Positions 1 through 7,433 of a DNA stretch of 25,396 bases are shown here, piece by piece. Each line of letters starts with the position of its first letter. The first letter of the stretch is position 1. The position numbers and the translations under genes were made by a program. The notes below the pieces were generated by a model. It was not told the origin of the DNA, did no database searches, and saw only the letters and a list, made by a program, of their open reading frames with translations. This DNA is from SIG578 sp045655125 (GTDB lineage Bacteria > Bacillota > Clostridia > Oscillospirales > Ruminococcaceae), in NCBI GenBank assembly GCA_045655125.1, contig JAZOOR010000033.1:1-25396 (forward strand). Direction: 5' to 3'.

Positions 1-1
1 T

Positions 2-151
2 ATTGTTATGCTGCCGGCTTTGTGCCTTTGCTTTTATGCTGTTGAGCGTGTTGTAAACCACTATGTTCAGAAGAATAAGAGAAAAGAAAAAATGCGTATT
101 ATAAGAAGTAAGAGAAAAGAGCTTGCTATTGAGCTTGCAAAGTGTGCATAA
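2..151 (+). CDS. C-terminal fragment of an unidentified membrane-associated protein
   Basis: An open frame enters from the left edge and ends at a TAA at 149-151, leaving 49 codons. The fragment begins with a hydrophobic stretch (IVMLPALCLCFYAV) and then becomes strongly basic (KNKRKEKMRIIRSKRKE). This is what the last membrane segment and cytoplasmic tail of an integral membrane protein would look like. A hairpin terminator begins right after the stop, which supports this being a true gene end. The family cannot be named from this fragment. Confidence 0.55.
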   Translation: MVMLPALCLCFYAVERVVNHYVQKNKRKEKMRIIRSKRKELAIELAKCA

Positions 152-152
152 G

Positions 153-197
153 AAAAAATATCCTCACTCGCGTTTTGCGAGGGAGGATATTTTTTAT
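153..197. terminator. Bidirectional hairpin terminator between convergent genes
   Basis: An inverted repeat AAAAATATCCTC-A-CTCGC / GCGAG-G-GAGGATATTTTT has one mismatch and a loop of about 4 nt. It is flanked by A-rich sequence on the left and T-rich sequence on the right, so it can terminate transcription from both the plus-strand gene ending at 151 and the minus-strand gene ending at 194. The right arm overlaps the stop codon of the minus-strand gene. Confidence 0.85.
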
Positions 198-979
198 ATA
201 ACCTCGGATGGCTCTTTTTCGCTTTCTGAGAGAAAAACCTCTGTATCGGGGAAACTCTGAATGAGTAGTTCGGTTAAGTTTTTCATGGCAGGCTTTTCCA
301 TTTGGTAGTGGGTGGGGCAGAATAGGGCAGTGCCTGCGTTAACCGCTTCTGTAAAGTGGTTGTGCTTTACATCGGAAGTTATATATGCATCATAACCCTC
401 TGTTATCGCTTTTTCGAAATATTCACCGCCGCCCCCGCAGCAGAATGCAATTTTGCGAATAGACCTACTTGTCTTTGTATATCTCAGACAGTCACAGCCA
501 AGCGCATTTTTAAGGGAGAGAGCAAACTCCTTGCTATCCATGGTGCGATTTAGATGCCCCGTTCTGCCAAATCCGTGTGGGTGAGGCTCAGTGCAGGTAA
601 CATCTAAAATACCGCTTTCTCTAAAGCCCATAGTGTCCGATAACAGCTTTGATAAATATGCGTCGGCGCTCAGATATCCCACATCAAAATTGGTGTGAGC
701 TGAAATAATTCCAATGTCGCATTTAAGAGCATAAACCGATGGAGATGAAAGGGAAAGGCTTTTTAAGGGACTGAATATAACGGGGTGATGGGTGACAATA
801 AGCTGCGCCCCTTTTTCCTTTGCCTCGTTTATTACGGGAATGGTTGCATCAAGTGCCACGATGATTTTGGACACACTACTGTCCATATCAACTAAAATTC
901 CTGCATTGTCCCAGCTTTCAGCCTCGCAAAATGGAAATGCCGCATTGATACGGCTATATACTTCCTTTATCTTATACAT
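194..979 (-). CDS. Nif3-like dinuclear metal centre protein (YqfO/NIF3 family)
   Basis: A 261-residue member of the Nif3/YqfO family, toroidal hexamers with a two-metal site; the physiological reaction is not firmly established (GTP cyclohydrolase-like annotations are common). Family hallmarks are visible: WDNAGILVD near residue 23, THHPVIF with candidate metal ligands H64/H65, SAHTNFD with D99, and a C-terminal CPTHYQMEK with H224 and E228. It is shorter than B. subtilis YqfO (about 370 residues), which carries a PII-like insertion, so this looks like the compact form. The start at 979 follows AGGAG; a longer frame opening at 1039 would overlap the upstream gene and lacks a good ribosome binding site. 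It lies 14 nt after trmK, the usual Firmicute pairing, so the two are probably cotranscribed. Confidence 0.93.
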   Translation of the reverse strand: MYKIKEVYSRINAAFPFCEAESWDNAGILVDMDSSVSKIIVALDATIPVINEAKEKGAQLIVTHHPVIFSPLKSLSLSSPSVYALKCDIGIISAHTNFDVGYLSADAYLSKLLSDTMGFRESGILDVTCTEPHPHGFGRTGHLNRTMDSKEFALSLKNALGCDCLRYTKTSRSIRKIAFCCGGGGEYFEKAITEGYDAYITSDVKHNHFTEAVNAGTALFCPTHYQMEKPAMKNLTELLIQSFPDTEVFLSESEKEPSEVI

Positions 980-993
980 ATTTTTTTCTCCTG

Positions 994-1707
994 TTATTTT
1001 AAATTTAATCTTCGCTCTATTTCCGATATAAGCTTGCAAAAATATTCTGCTCGGTCCTTTGAGTCTTGTGATTTAAGTAGCCCCTCTCTTGTTTTAATGG
1101 CGGTTTCCCTGCGCCATACAAGATAGCCAGTAGCATCCTCGCCGCTTTCGGCGGTAATGCCGCCAAGCTCGTATATAAGCTCAGCCGAAATGTCGCAGTT
1201 TTTAAAATAATGCAGCTGTTTTTTGATATACTTAGCCGCAATGATAACATAAAAATGATGCTGCTCTTTGATAACTGTTTCAGAAAGTATAGAGAAACCG
1301 CTTTCTATAAGATACTTTCGCAGAAGCTCAGTGTGTGTCATGGGCTGCAGAATAAAATAGGGAACACCACTAACAGAATAGTCACAGGCGGAAATAATAT
1401 CGCGAATTGTTTCGCCGCCCATCCCTGCAATAACAATGGTTTTAGGTGCAAAGGGACAAACCTTTACAAGCCCATCGGACTTGATAATACTGATTTTTTC
1501 CTCTAAACCGTGCGCGGCTATGTTCTTTTTAGCGCTACAGAGAGGCCCGTCAACTATATCAGAGGCAATAACCCTTTCGGTAATGCCGTTTTCTATAAGA
1601 TATATAGGCAAAAGAGCATGGTCGGTGCCTATATCGGCAACAAGACTGCCGCTCGGCACAAGTGCGGCTATAGCTGATAGCCTCGGTGTAAGAGAAACTG
1701 ACGACAT
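994..1707 (-). CDS. trmK: tRNA (adenine22-N1)-methyltransferase TrmK
   Basis: A 237-residue SAM-dependent class I methyltransferase of the TrmK/YqfN family, which methylates N1 of A22 in the tRNA D-loop region. Visible motifs are the SAM-binding loop VADIGTDHALLP (D25-H30), the acidic ASDIV after beta-2, IKSDGL, the family motif VIAGMGGE (residues 92-99) and ILQPM (119-123). The helical C-terminal part of about 70 residues fits the family's RNA-contacting tail. The ribosome binding site is weak (AAAAGG about 11 nt before the ATG). In many Firmicutes trmK lies downstream of rpoD; here it follows a DUF1858 gene and an intervening hairpin, so expression may depend on read-through or on a promoter I could not identify. 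It precedes the Nif3 gene in the conserved trmK-nif3 order. Confidence 0.95.
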   Translation of the reverse strand: MSSVSLTPRLSAIAALVPSGSLVADIGTDHALLPIYLIENGITERVIASDIVDGPLCSAKKNIAAHGLEEKISIIKSDGLVKVCPFAPKTIVIAGMGGETIRDIISACDYSVSGVPYFILQPMTHTELLRKYLIESGFSILSETVIKEQHHFYVIIAAKYIKKQLHYFKNCDISAELIYELGGITAESGEDATGYLVWRRETAIKTREGLLKSQDSKDRAEYFCKLISEIERRLNLK

Positions 1708-1730
1708 GGCAATGAATTCCTTTTAAAATT

Positions 1731-1764
1731 TTTAGAAATAAAGCCCGCACAAAAGGCGGGCTTT
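1731..1764 (-). terminator. Hairpin terminator after the DUF1858 gene
   Basis: Perfect 9-bp stem AAAGCCCGC (1740-1748) / GCGGGCTTT (1756-1764) with a 7-nt loop. On the minus strand it is followed by a moderately T-rich stretch (TTTATTTCT). It sits between the DUF1858 stop and the trmK start, so it may attenuate rather than fully stop transcription. On the plus strand the same stem is followed by a longer T run, but no plus-strand gene lies upstream. Confidence 0.7.
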
Positions 1765-1772
1765 CCCTTTTT

Positions 1773-1973
1773 TTATTTAATGCTTGCATTAAGCTTTGAA
1801 ACAATTTCGTCAGCATTAACGCCGTGAACAGCGCAAGCCTGTGCAATAGTTTCACTTCTTGCTGAGGGGCAACCGAGGCAGTGCATTCCCATTTCAAGAA
1901 AAATAGGAGCGGTCTCGGGAGCGTTGTCTAAAACATCACCGATAATGGTGTCCTTAGTAACAGTAAAAGCCAT
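1773..1973 (-). CDS. DUF1858-domain small redox-disulfide protein
   Basis: A 66-residue protein made of a single DUF1858 domain (the hybrid-cluster-protein-associated redox disulfide domain, TIGR03980 type). The pattern TKDTIIGDVLDNAPETAPIF then GMHCLGCPSARSETI is characteristic, with a CxxC pair (C32, C35) expected to cycle between dithiol and disulfide. The function is unproven; such proteins are common in anaerobes and lack other catalytic features. The start has a good AAAGGAG ribosome binding site and a consensus SigA-type promoter lies just upstream, divergent from the pcrA promoter. A hairpin after its stop suggests it is mainly expressed as its own short transcript. Confidence 0.9.
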   Translation of the reverse strand: MAFTVTKDTIIGDVLDNAPETAPIFLEMGMHCLGCPSARSETIAQACAVHGVNADEIVSKLNASIK

Positions 1974-2005
1974 TTTATTTTCTCCTTTATTTTATTTACT
2001 ATTTT

Positions 2006-2034
2006 ATTATAATACCCTCTAAAATAAAAATCAA
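2006..2034 (-). promoter_or_regulatory. SigA-type promoter for the DUF1858 gene
   Basis: On the minus strand, -35 TTGATT (2029-2034) and -10 TATAAT (2006-2011) are separated by exactly 17 bp, about 32 nt upstream of the DUF1858 start codon. Confidence 0.8.
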
Positions 2035-2063
2035 TACCGCGGCAAATAAAAATTGACATTATC

Positions 2064-2092
2064 TTGTCTGTTTTGTTTCTTTGTGATACAAT
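2064..2092 (+). promoter_or_regulatory. SigA-type promoter for the pcrA operon
   Basis: -35 TTGTCT (2064-2069), a 17-bp spacer and -10 TACAAT (2087-2092) preceded by TGA, giving an extended -10 (TGATACAAT). It ends 30 nt before the pcrA ATG and is divergent from the DUF1858 promoter. Confidence 0.65.
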
Positions 2093-2122
2093 ATAATAAA
2101 TTATAAAAAACGGAGAAGGCAA

Positions 2123-4537
2123 ATGCAGGAATTTTTGACTTTAAGAAAACAGATACTTGACAATACTTTTTCAAAACTTAACGATATGCAGAAAAGCGCG
2201 GTCTATAAAGTGGATGGACCTGTGCTTATTTTGGCAGGCGCAGGTAGCGGAAAAACAACTGTGCTTGTAAATCGAATTGCCAATATGATAAGATTCGGAA
2301 ACGCTTATAATAGCTCAGATGTCGGCACTATTATAGGTGAGGACGAGCTTTCACTACTGCGCCGAGCTGCAGAAGATATTGATAACCTTTCTGATGAGGA
2401 AAAGGAGAGGGTATATGAGCTTTTGGCTGTAAACCCCATAAACCCTTGGAATATTCTGACTATTACATTTACCAATAAAGCGGCAGGCGAGCTTAAAGAA
2501 CGCTTAGAAAAAATGCTCGGTGAAAAGGGAACAGAGGTAAACGCAGGAACCTTCCATTCGGCTTGCGTCCGTATTCTGCGTCGCGATATAGAAAAGATAG
2601 GGTATCAGAAAAACTTCACAATCTACGATACTGATGATAGCAAACGCGTTGTAAAGGAATGTTTAAACAGCCTTTCACTTGATGAAAAGCGTTTTCCCGT
2701 AAAACAAATGCTCTCAGAAATAAGTCGCGCCAAGGATAAGCTCCAAAGCCCAAAAGAGTACGGGGCAGAGGGAATGGGCGATTTTTACAGACAAAGTGTT
2801 TTCAGAGTTTACAGTCTGTATCAGCAGCGCCTTAAAAACGCAAATGCAGTTGACTTTGATGATATAATTCTTTTAACTGTGCGTCTCTTTAAAGAGTGTC
2901 CCGAGGTTTTAGAGTTTTACCGCCATCGCTACCGCTATATTATGGTTGACGAGTATCAGGATACCAATATGGCGCAGTACGAACTAGTAAGTCTTTTGTC
3001 GGGCGAGCATCAAAATTTATGTGTTGTTGGTGACGATGACCAGAGTATTTACAAATTCCGCGGAGCGACTATTGAGAATATCCTAAACTTTGAAAATCAG
3101 TTTGAGAATGCCTATGTTATTCGCCTTGAGCAAAACTATCGCAGCACACAAAATATTCTTGATGCTGCAAACTCAATAATAAAAAACAATACCGAGCGCA
3201 AGGGTAAAAACTTGTGGACCTCAGCGGGCGCAGGCGAAAAAATCGTGCAGTACAGATGCGATGATGAGCGCGGTGAGGCGGATTTTGTAACAAATGAAAT
3301 TCTTGATTATGCTGCACAGGGCGGAAAATACGGTGACTGCGCAATACTTTACCGCACAAACTCCCAGTCAAATAATTTTGAGCGCAGCTTTGTTAAAAGC
3401 GGCGTGCCTTACAGAATTATTGGTGGTCACAGGTTCTATGAGCGTATGGAAATCAAGGATATTGTTTCATATCTCAGCGTTATAAATAACCCAAATGACG
3501 AGCTTCGTTTAGAGAGAATTATAAACCAGCCCAAGCGCGGCATTGGCGATTCGAGTATTGCCGCTGCGCGCGAAATTTCAGAGGCTTTAGGTCAAAGCCT
3601 TTTTGAAACCATCTGTAATGCTGACCAGTATGCCGCATTAAGACGCAGTGCAAATGCTATGTGTGCCTTTGGTAAAATGATTCTTAAGCTTTCAGATAAG
3701 GCGGCAGAGTGCGTAGAGCTGGGCGAATTTGTTTGCGATGTAATAAAAATGAGCGGCTATGACAGCTATCTTACCTCTCTCGGAGATGAAGGGCTTACTC
3801 GCGCAGACAACGTTCAGGAACTTGTAAACACCCTTACTCGTTTCAGCGAGGAGAACCCCGAATCAACACTCTCTGACTATCTTGAAGAGGTTGCGCTCCT
3901 TTCGGATATCGATAACTACGATGCCGACGCAGACGCGGTAGTGCTTATGACTGTTCACTCAGCAAAAGGACTTGAATTTGACAGAGTTTTCCTAGTTGGA
4001 ATGGAAGACGGTATATTCCCCGGAGTGATGAGCCTAAATGACCGCGGTGAAATGGAAGAGGAGCGCCGACTTGCATATGTGGGTGTTACACGCGCGAGAA
4101 AAAAGCTTTACCTCACAGGCTGCGCTCAAAGAATGATGTATGGAAGAACACAGCGCAATATGACCTCTCGGTTTGTCCGCGAAATCCCCGATTCTTATAA
4201 GGAAATAATAGATCGCTGCTACACCGAGAGTTTTTCTGATGACATTGATTTCTCGGGAGGCTTCGGCGGTTATCAGAAAAGGTTAGAGAATACCTATGAC
4301 AGCTTTTCTAAAAACCGTAGCCGCCCGACCTTTAAAACGGCGGCAGTAAGCAGCACTCCAACGGCAGCCGCAGTTTTAGATTACAAGGTGGGCGATACAG
4401 TTTCCCACAGAGTATTCGGTCAGGGCCTTGTTGTGTCTATGACACCTATGGCAAACGATACACTTATCGAAGTGAGTTTTGATAAGGTTGGAACTAAAAA
4501 GATAATGGCAAACTTTGCCAAGCTTAAAAAGATGTAA
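2123..4537 (+). CDS. pcrA: UvrD/PcrA-type superfamily 1 DNA helicase
   Basis: An 804-residue ATP-dependent 3'-5' helicase for DNA repair and for displacing proteins from DNA. All SF1A motifs are present in order: Walker A AGAGSGKTT (38-46), Ia TFTNKAAGELKER, Ib TFHSACVRILRR, Walker B VDEYQDT, III GDDDQSIYKFRGA, IV EQNYRST, V MTVHSAKGLEFDRVFLVG, VI EEERRLAYVGVTRAR. The C-terminus carries the Tudor-like KVGDTVSHRVFGQGLV segment used by PcrA/UvrD to contact RNA polymerase. Compared with B. subtilis PcrA there is an extra acidic segment of about 45 residues between Walker A and motif Ia (within residues 54-107). It is about 10% longer than typical PcrA, mostly because of this insertion. It starts at an ATG after GGAG and leads an operon with ispD, ispF and tmcAL. 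Confidence 0.96.
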   Translation: MQEFLTLRKQILDNTFSKLNDMQKSAVYKVDGPVLILAGAGSGKTTVLVNRIANMIRFGNAYNSSDVGTIIGEDELSLLRRAAEDIDNLSDEEKERVYELLAVNPINPWNILTITFTNKAAGELKERLEKMLGEKGTEVNAGTFHSACVRILRRDIEKIGYQKNFTIYDTDDSKRVVKECLNSLSLDEKRFPVKQMLSEISRAKDKLQSPKEYGAEGMGDFYRQSVFRVYSLYQQRLKNANAVDFDDIILLTVRLFKECPEVLEFYRHRYRYIMVDEYQDTNMAQYELVSLLSGEHQNLCVVGDDDQSIYKFRGATIENILNFENQFENAYVIRLEQNYRSTQNILDAANSIIKNNTERKGKNLWTSAGAGEKIVQYRCDDERGEADFVTNEILDYAAQGGKYGDCAILYRTNSQSNNFERSFVKSGVPYRIIGGHRFYERMEIKDIVSYLSVINNPNDELRLERIINQPKRGIGDSSIAAAREISEALGQSLFETICNADQYAALRRSANAMCAFGKMILKLSDKAAECVELGEFVCDVIKMSGYDSYLTSLGDEGLTRADNVQELVNTLTRFSEENPESTLSDYLEEVALLSDIDNYDADADAVVLMTVHSAKGLEFDRVFLVGMEDGIFPGVMSLNDRGEMEEERRLAYVGVTRARKKLYLTGCAQRMMYGRTQRNMTSRFVREIPDSYKEIIDRCYTESFSDDIDFSGGFGGYQKRLENTYDSFSKNRSRPTFKTAAVSSTPTAAAVLDYKVGDTVSHRVFGQGLVVSMTPMANDTLIEVSFDKVGTKKIMANFAKLKKM

Positions 4538-4550
4538 AGGAACGAAAATT

Positions 4551-5243
4551 ATGGGAGCCAGCGTTATAATAGCCGCGGCAGGCAGTGCGCAGAGAATGAA
4601 AGGAAAGGAAAAAATTCTTTGCAAAATCTGCGGCAGAGAGGTTTTGTGCTATTCAATTCTTGCATTTGCAAAAGCAAAATGTACCGATAAAATCGTTGTG
4701 GTAACCTCAAAAGAAAAAATCAGTGCGGTTAATGAAATTGTGAGTGCTTTGAACCTTTCTGTACCGTTCGATGTTGTAGAGGGAGGCAATGAGCGCCAGC
4801 AGTCTGTAATGCGCGGCCTTAAGCACTGTGATGAGAATTCAGACTGCGTAATGATTCACGATGCCGCCCGCCCGATGATAGAGAGCGATAAAATTGAGCT
4901 TTTGTATAAAAAGGTCATAGGCGAAAATCTGAAAGCTGCCGCATTAGGCGTTGCAGTTAAGGATACCATAAAGATAATAGACGAGAAAGGACGGGTTGTT
5001 TCAACCCCGCCACGCCAAAGTCTTTTCGCTGTTCAGACTCCGCAAGCCTTTGAAATGAGCCTTTACCGCTCCGCAGTAAAAAAGGCTATAGCAGATAATA
5101 AAAGTTATACAGATGACTGTCAGCTTGTTGAGGCTATGAGTGTGCCTGTTTATATGATAGAGGGCAGTTACGAAAATATAAAAATTACAACTCCCGAAGA
5201 CATTAAAGTAGCAGAAAACTTTTTAAAGGAGAGACAGAAATGA
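4551..5243 (+). CDS. ispD: 2-C-methyl-D-erythritol 4-phosphate cytidylyltransferase IspD
   Basis: A 230-residue cytidylyltransferase that joins CTP and MEP to give CDP-ME, the third step of the MEP isoprenoid pathway. The N-terminal nucleotide-binding loop AAAGSAQRM with a following lysine (K21), the EGGNERQQSV segment, and MIHDAARP (101-108) are diagnostic. Near the C-terminus, TPQAF, TDDCQLVE and the ending ENIKITTPEDI are typical. The start at 4551 follows AAAGGA and a TAA that closes pcrA; an in-frame upstream ATG at 4515 lies inside pcrA and is rejected. The stop codon overlaps the ispF start (ATGA), implying translational coupling to the enzyme two steps later. IspE, the intervening kinase, is not in the window. 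Confidence 0.97.
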   Translation: MGASVIIAAAGSAQRMKGKEKILCKICGREVLCYSILAFAKAKCTDKIVVVTSKEKISAVNEIVSALNLSVPFDVVEGGNERQQSVMRGLKHCDENSDCVMIHDAARPMIESDKIELLYKKVIGENLKAAALGVAVKDTIKIIDEKGRVVSTPPRQSLFAVQTPQAFEMSLYRSAVKKAIADNKSYTDDCQLVEAMSVPVYMIEGSYENIKITTPEDIKVAENFLKERQK

Positions 5244-5716
5244 TGCGCATTGGTAACGGATATGACGTGCATAAGCTGTGCGAGGGCAGAAACCTTATCC
5301 TCGGCGGTGTAAAAATAGAGCACACTATGGGACTTGACGGTCACTCGGATGCCGATGTACTTGTGCATGCTATAATGGATAGCCTTATCGGCGCCGCGGC
5401 ACTCGGTGATATCGGAAAGCTTTTTCCCGACACCGATGCAGCATATAAAAATGCCGACAGTATAAAGCTTCTTGAAAAGGTAATCGGTATTTTGTCGCAA
5501 AAAGGTTATCGCGTAGTAAATATTGATAGCATTGTTGTAGCTCAAAAGCCTAAAATTTCACCTTATATTCAAGAAATGTGTCAGAATATTGCAAAGGTCT
5601 GCAATGTCGATGTTGATTTGGTCAGTGTAAAGGCAACAACCGAGGAAAAACTCGGATTTACGGGTAGAGAGGAGGGCATTTCGGCTCACGCCGTCTGCCT
5701 TATTACTAAAGTTTAG
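5240..5716 (+). CDS. ispF: 2-C-methyl-D-erythritol 2,4-cyclodiphosphate synthase IspF
   Basis: A 158-residue trimeric enzyme converting CDP-ME 2-phosphate to MEcPP with loss of CMP. Metal-binding residues are visible as GYDVHKL (D9, H11) and the later H43 in DADVLVHAIMD. The conserved DGHSDAD, GDIGKLFPDTD and ATTEEKLGFTGREEGI segments complete the active site at the trimer interface. Its length matches the family. It overlaps ispD by 4 nt; a second ATG three nucleotides downstream could also serve as the start. A strong AAAGGAG lies 8 nt upstream of the first ATG. It is cotranscribed with ispD, and tmcAL follows after 17 nt. Confidence 0.97.
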   Translation: MMRIGNGYDVHKLCEGRNLILGGVKIEHTMGLDGHSDADVLVHAIMDSLIGAAALGDIGKLFPDTDAAYKNADSIKLLEKVIGILSQKGYRVVNIDSIVVAQKPKISPYIQEMCQNIAKVCNVDVDLVSVKATTEEKLGFTGREEGISAHAVCLITKV

Positions 5717-5733
5717 TTAGGAGGAAATCTAGA

Positions 5734-6909
5734 ATGGCTGTTTTTGGAATAATTGCCGAATACAACCCTTTTCATAACGGCCACGCTTATCAGATAGATT
5801 CCATTCGTAAGAGCGGCGAGCATACTGTTGTGGTTGTTATGAGCCCCAATGTAGTACAAAGGGGAGGTTTTGCCATTTTGGATAAATGGACAAGAACAGA
5901 GGCTGCTCTCTCCTCTGGAGTAGACCTTGTTTTAGAGTTGCCATCGCCCTTTGCACTAGGGGGCGCCGAGCATTTTGCTCTTGGTGCTGTAAAAACCTTA
6001 GATGCTTTAGGGTGTGTGGATTTTCTCTGTTTTGGGAGTGAAAGCGGCGATTTGCAAAGCATTAAAACCGCCTCTAGACTTGTAGATGATGATGGAGTAT
6101 CGGCGTACACAAAAGAACTTCTGAAAGAGGGAATGACCTATGCGAAGGCAAGGAGCCTCGCAGTAGAAGAAATAGATAATAGCGCTGCCACAGTTCTAAA
6201 CACCCCTAATGATATTCTGGGAGTAGAGTATATAAGACAGATAAACAAAGCAGGCTCAAAAATGAGCCCTTATCCCGTTTTGAGAAAAGGCAGCGAGCAT
6301 AACAGCGCAGTTACCTGTGAGGGATTTGCCTCAGCAAGTTTTTTAAGAGAAAACTTTGATGATAAAAACCTTAAGGAATATGTTCCTGAGTCTGCATTTG
6401 AAATTTATGAAAAGGCGCTTTCGGAGCAAAACTATTCACAAGGCATTAAGGAACTTGAAAATGCTCTTTTATTAAAATTGCGCCTTATGAGTGCAGAGGA
6501 TATTGCTCGCCTGCCCGATGTTTCTGAGGGGCTTGAAAATCGAATTGTTCGAGCTGCAAAGGATGCTAAATCACTAACCGAGCTTTGTGAGCTTATAAAA
6601 ACTCGGCGATATACAATGGCTCGAATTCGTAGAATTTTAATGTATGCGCTTCTTGATTTTTTAAATGAGATAATGGATATAGAGCCTTGTTATATAAGAG
6701 TGCTCGGTCACAATAAAAAGGGACTTGAGCTTTTATCTAAAAAGACAGCAAAACTTCCTATAATTACCTCCCTTGCACGCGCCCGAGATATCTCGGATGA
6801 TGCAAGAAGGCTTTCTGAAATAGAAGAAAAATGCACCGCCGCATTTGAGCTGACTTTAAAAAATAAATCTTCAAAAAATGAATTTACCACCCAAATAATA
6901 AGAACATAA
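5734..6909 (+). CDS. tmcAL: tRNA(Met) cytidine acetate ligase TmcAL
   Basis: A 391-residue nucleotidyltransferase-like enzyme (YlbM/DUF795 family) that activates acetate with ATP and acetylates N4 of the wobble cytidine (C34) of elongator tRNA-Met. The N-terminus shows the family signature GIIAEYNPFHNGHAYQ with the HxGH nucleotide-binding motif (H14, H17), followed by VVVMSPNVVQRGG and LPSPFALGGAEHFA. NTPNDILGVEY and a later RRILMYALL stretch also fit. The ATG follows a full AGGAGG at 9-nt spacing. It closes the operon: a strong terminator begins 6 nt after its stop. Linkage to isoprenoid genes is probably only transcriptional. Confidence 0.95.
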   Translation: MAVFGIIAEYNPFHNGHAYQIDSIRKSGEHTVVVVMSPNVVQRGGFAILDKWTRTEAALSSGVDLVLELPSPFALGGAEHFALGAVKTLDALGCVDFLCFGSESGDLQSIKTASRLVDDDGVSAYTKELLKEGMTYAKARSLAVEEIDNSAATVLNTPNDILGVEYIRQINKAGSKMSPYPVLRKGSEHNSAVTCEGFASASFLRENFDDKNLKEYVPESAFEIYEKALSEQNYSQGIKELENALLLKLRLMSAEDIARLPDVSEGLENRIVRAAKDAKSLTELCELIKTRRYTMARIRRILMYALLDFLNEIMDIEPCYIRVLGHNKKGLELLSKKTAKLPIITSLARARDISDDARRLSEIEEKCTAAFELTLKNKSSKNEFTTQIIRT

Positions 6910-6914
6910 AAGGA

Positions 6915-6955
6915 AAAACCGTCTTTGGAAAGCCTTCCAAAGACGGTTTTATTTT
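6915..6955. terminator. Perfect 16-bp bidirectional terminator hairpin
   Basis: AAAACCGTCTTTGGAA (6915-6930), loop AGCC, then the exact complement at 6935-6950, followed by ATTTTT. On the minus strand the stem is followed by TTTTTCC. It therefore serves both tmcAL (plus) and the convergent spore-protein gene (minus). Confidence 0.95.
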
Positions 6956-6981
6956 TAGTATACAAATGCCGTTAAATAGAG

Positions 6982-7170
6982 TTATTTAACAGAGCTCTCG
7001 TAAGCCTCGATCATCTTCTTAACCATCTGGCCGCCGACAGAACCTGCCTGCTTAGAAGTAAGATCGCCATTGTATCCCTGCTTTAAGTTAACGCCAACCT
7101 CATTGGCAGCTTCCATCTTGAAGCGGTCAAGAGCCTCGCGAGCCTCAGGAACAACAATCTTCTTGCTCAT
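6982..7170 (-). CDS. Alpha/beta-type small acid-soluble spore protein (SASP)
   Basis: A 62-residue member of the alpha/beta SASP family, which coats and protects DNA in dormant endospores and is degraded by the GPR protease on germination. The conserved blocks are visible: LDRFKMEAANEVGV, then GYNGDLTSKQAGSVGGQMVKKMIEAYE. The expected GPR cleavage region reads KMEAANE, with alanine where isoleucine, valine or phenylalanine is more usual after the glutamate. AAGGAG lies 10 nt before the ATG. I looked for a forespore SigG promoter upstream on the minus strand and found no convincing match. The gene is monocistronic. It is the main evidence that the organism sporulates. Confidence 0.95.
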   Translation of the reverse strand: MSKKIVVPEAREALDRFKMEAANEVGVNLKQGYNGDLTSKQAGSVGGQMVKKMIEAYESSVK

Positions 7171-7302
7171 TTATTTACAACTCCTTGCTTTTAAATCTAA
7201 CAAACACGACTATTTGCGTTTGCAATTATATTGTTCGACACATACTTTCAGATATCAATGGTAAATTCAAGTAAAATAAACAATTAATATCTTTTATACT
7301 AA

Positions 7303-7331
7303 TTGACATCTATATAAAAAAATATTATAAT
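7303..7331 (+). promoter_or_regulatory. Fully consensus SigA promoter of the AT-rich glycan cassette
   Basis: TTGACA (7303-7308) and TATAAT (7326-7331) with a 17-bp spacer: no deviation from consensus. A long AT-rich leader of about 95 nt follows before the first glycosyltransferase start. No regulator gene or clear operator is visible nearby. Confidence 0.85.
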
Positions 7332-7433
7332 TTTTTTGTATATATTGTTTAAAATATTTATTCAATTATTTCAAAGGTTAGTGAATCTAATAATTAAAAA
7401 ATATTTATGACTATGATAATTGAGAGGGCTGAA

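Noticed and set aside
980..1039. Longer Nif3 start at 1039
   Set aside because: Would overlap trmK and lacks a ribosome binding site; the ATG at 979 has AGGAG and gives the family-typical N-terminus.
7171..7302. SigG promoter for the spore protein gene
   Set aside because: Candidate -35 GAATT has no acceptable -10 (CATAnTA-like) at 16-18 bp, so no promoter is reported.
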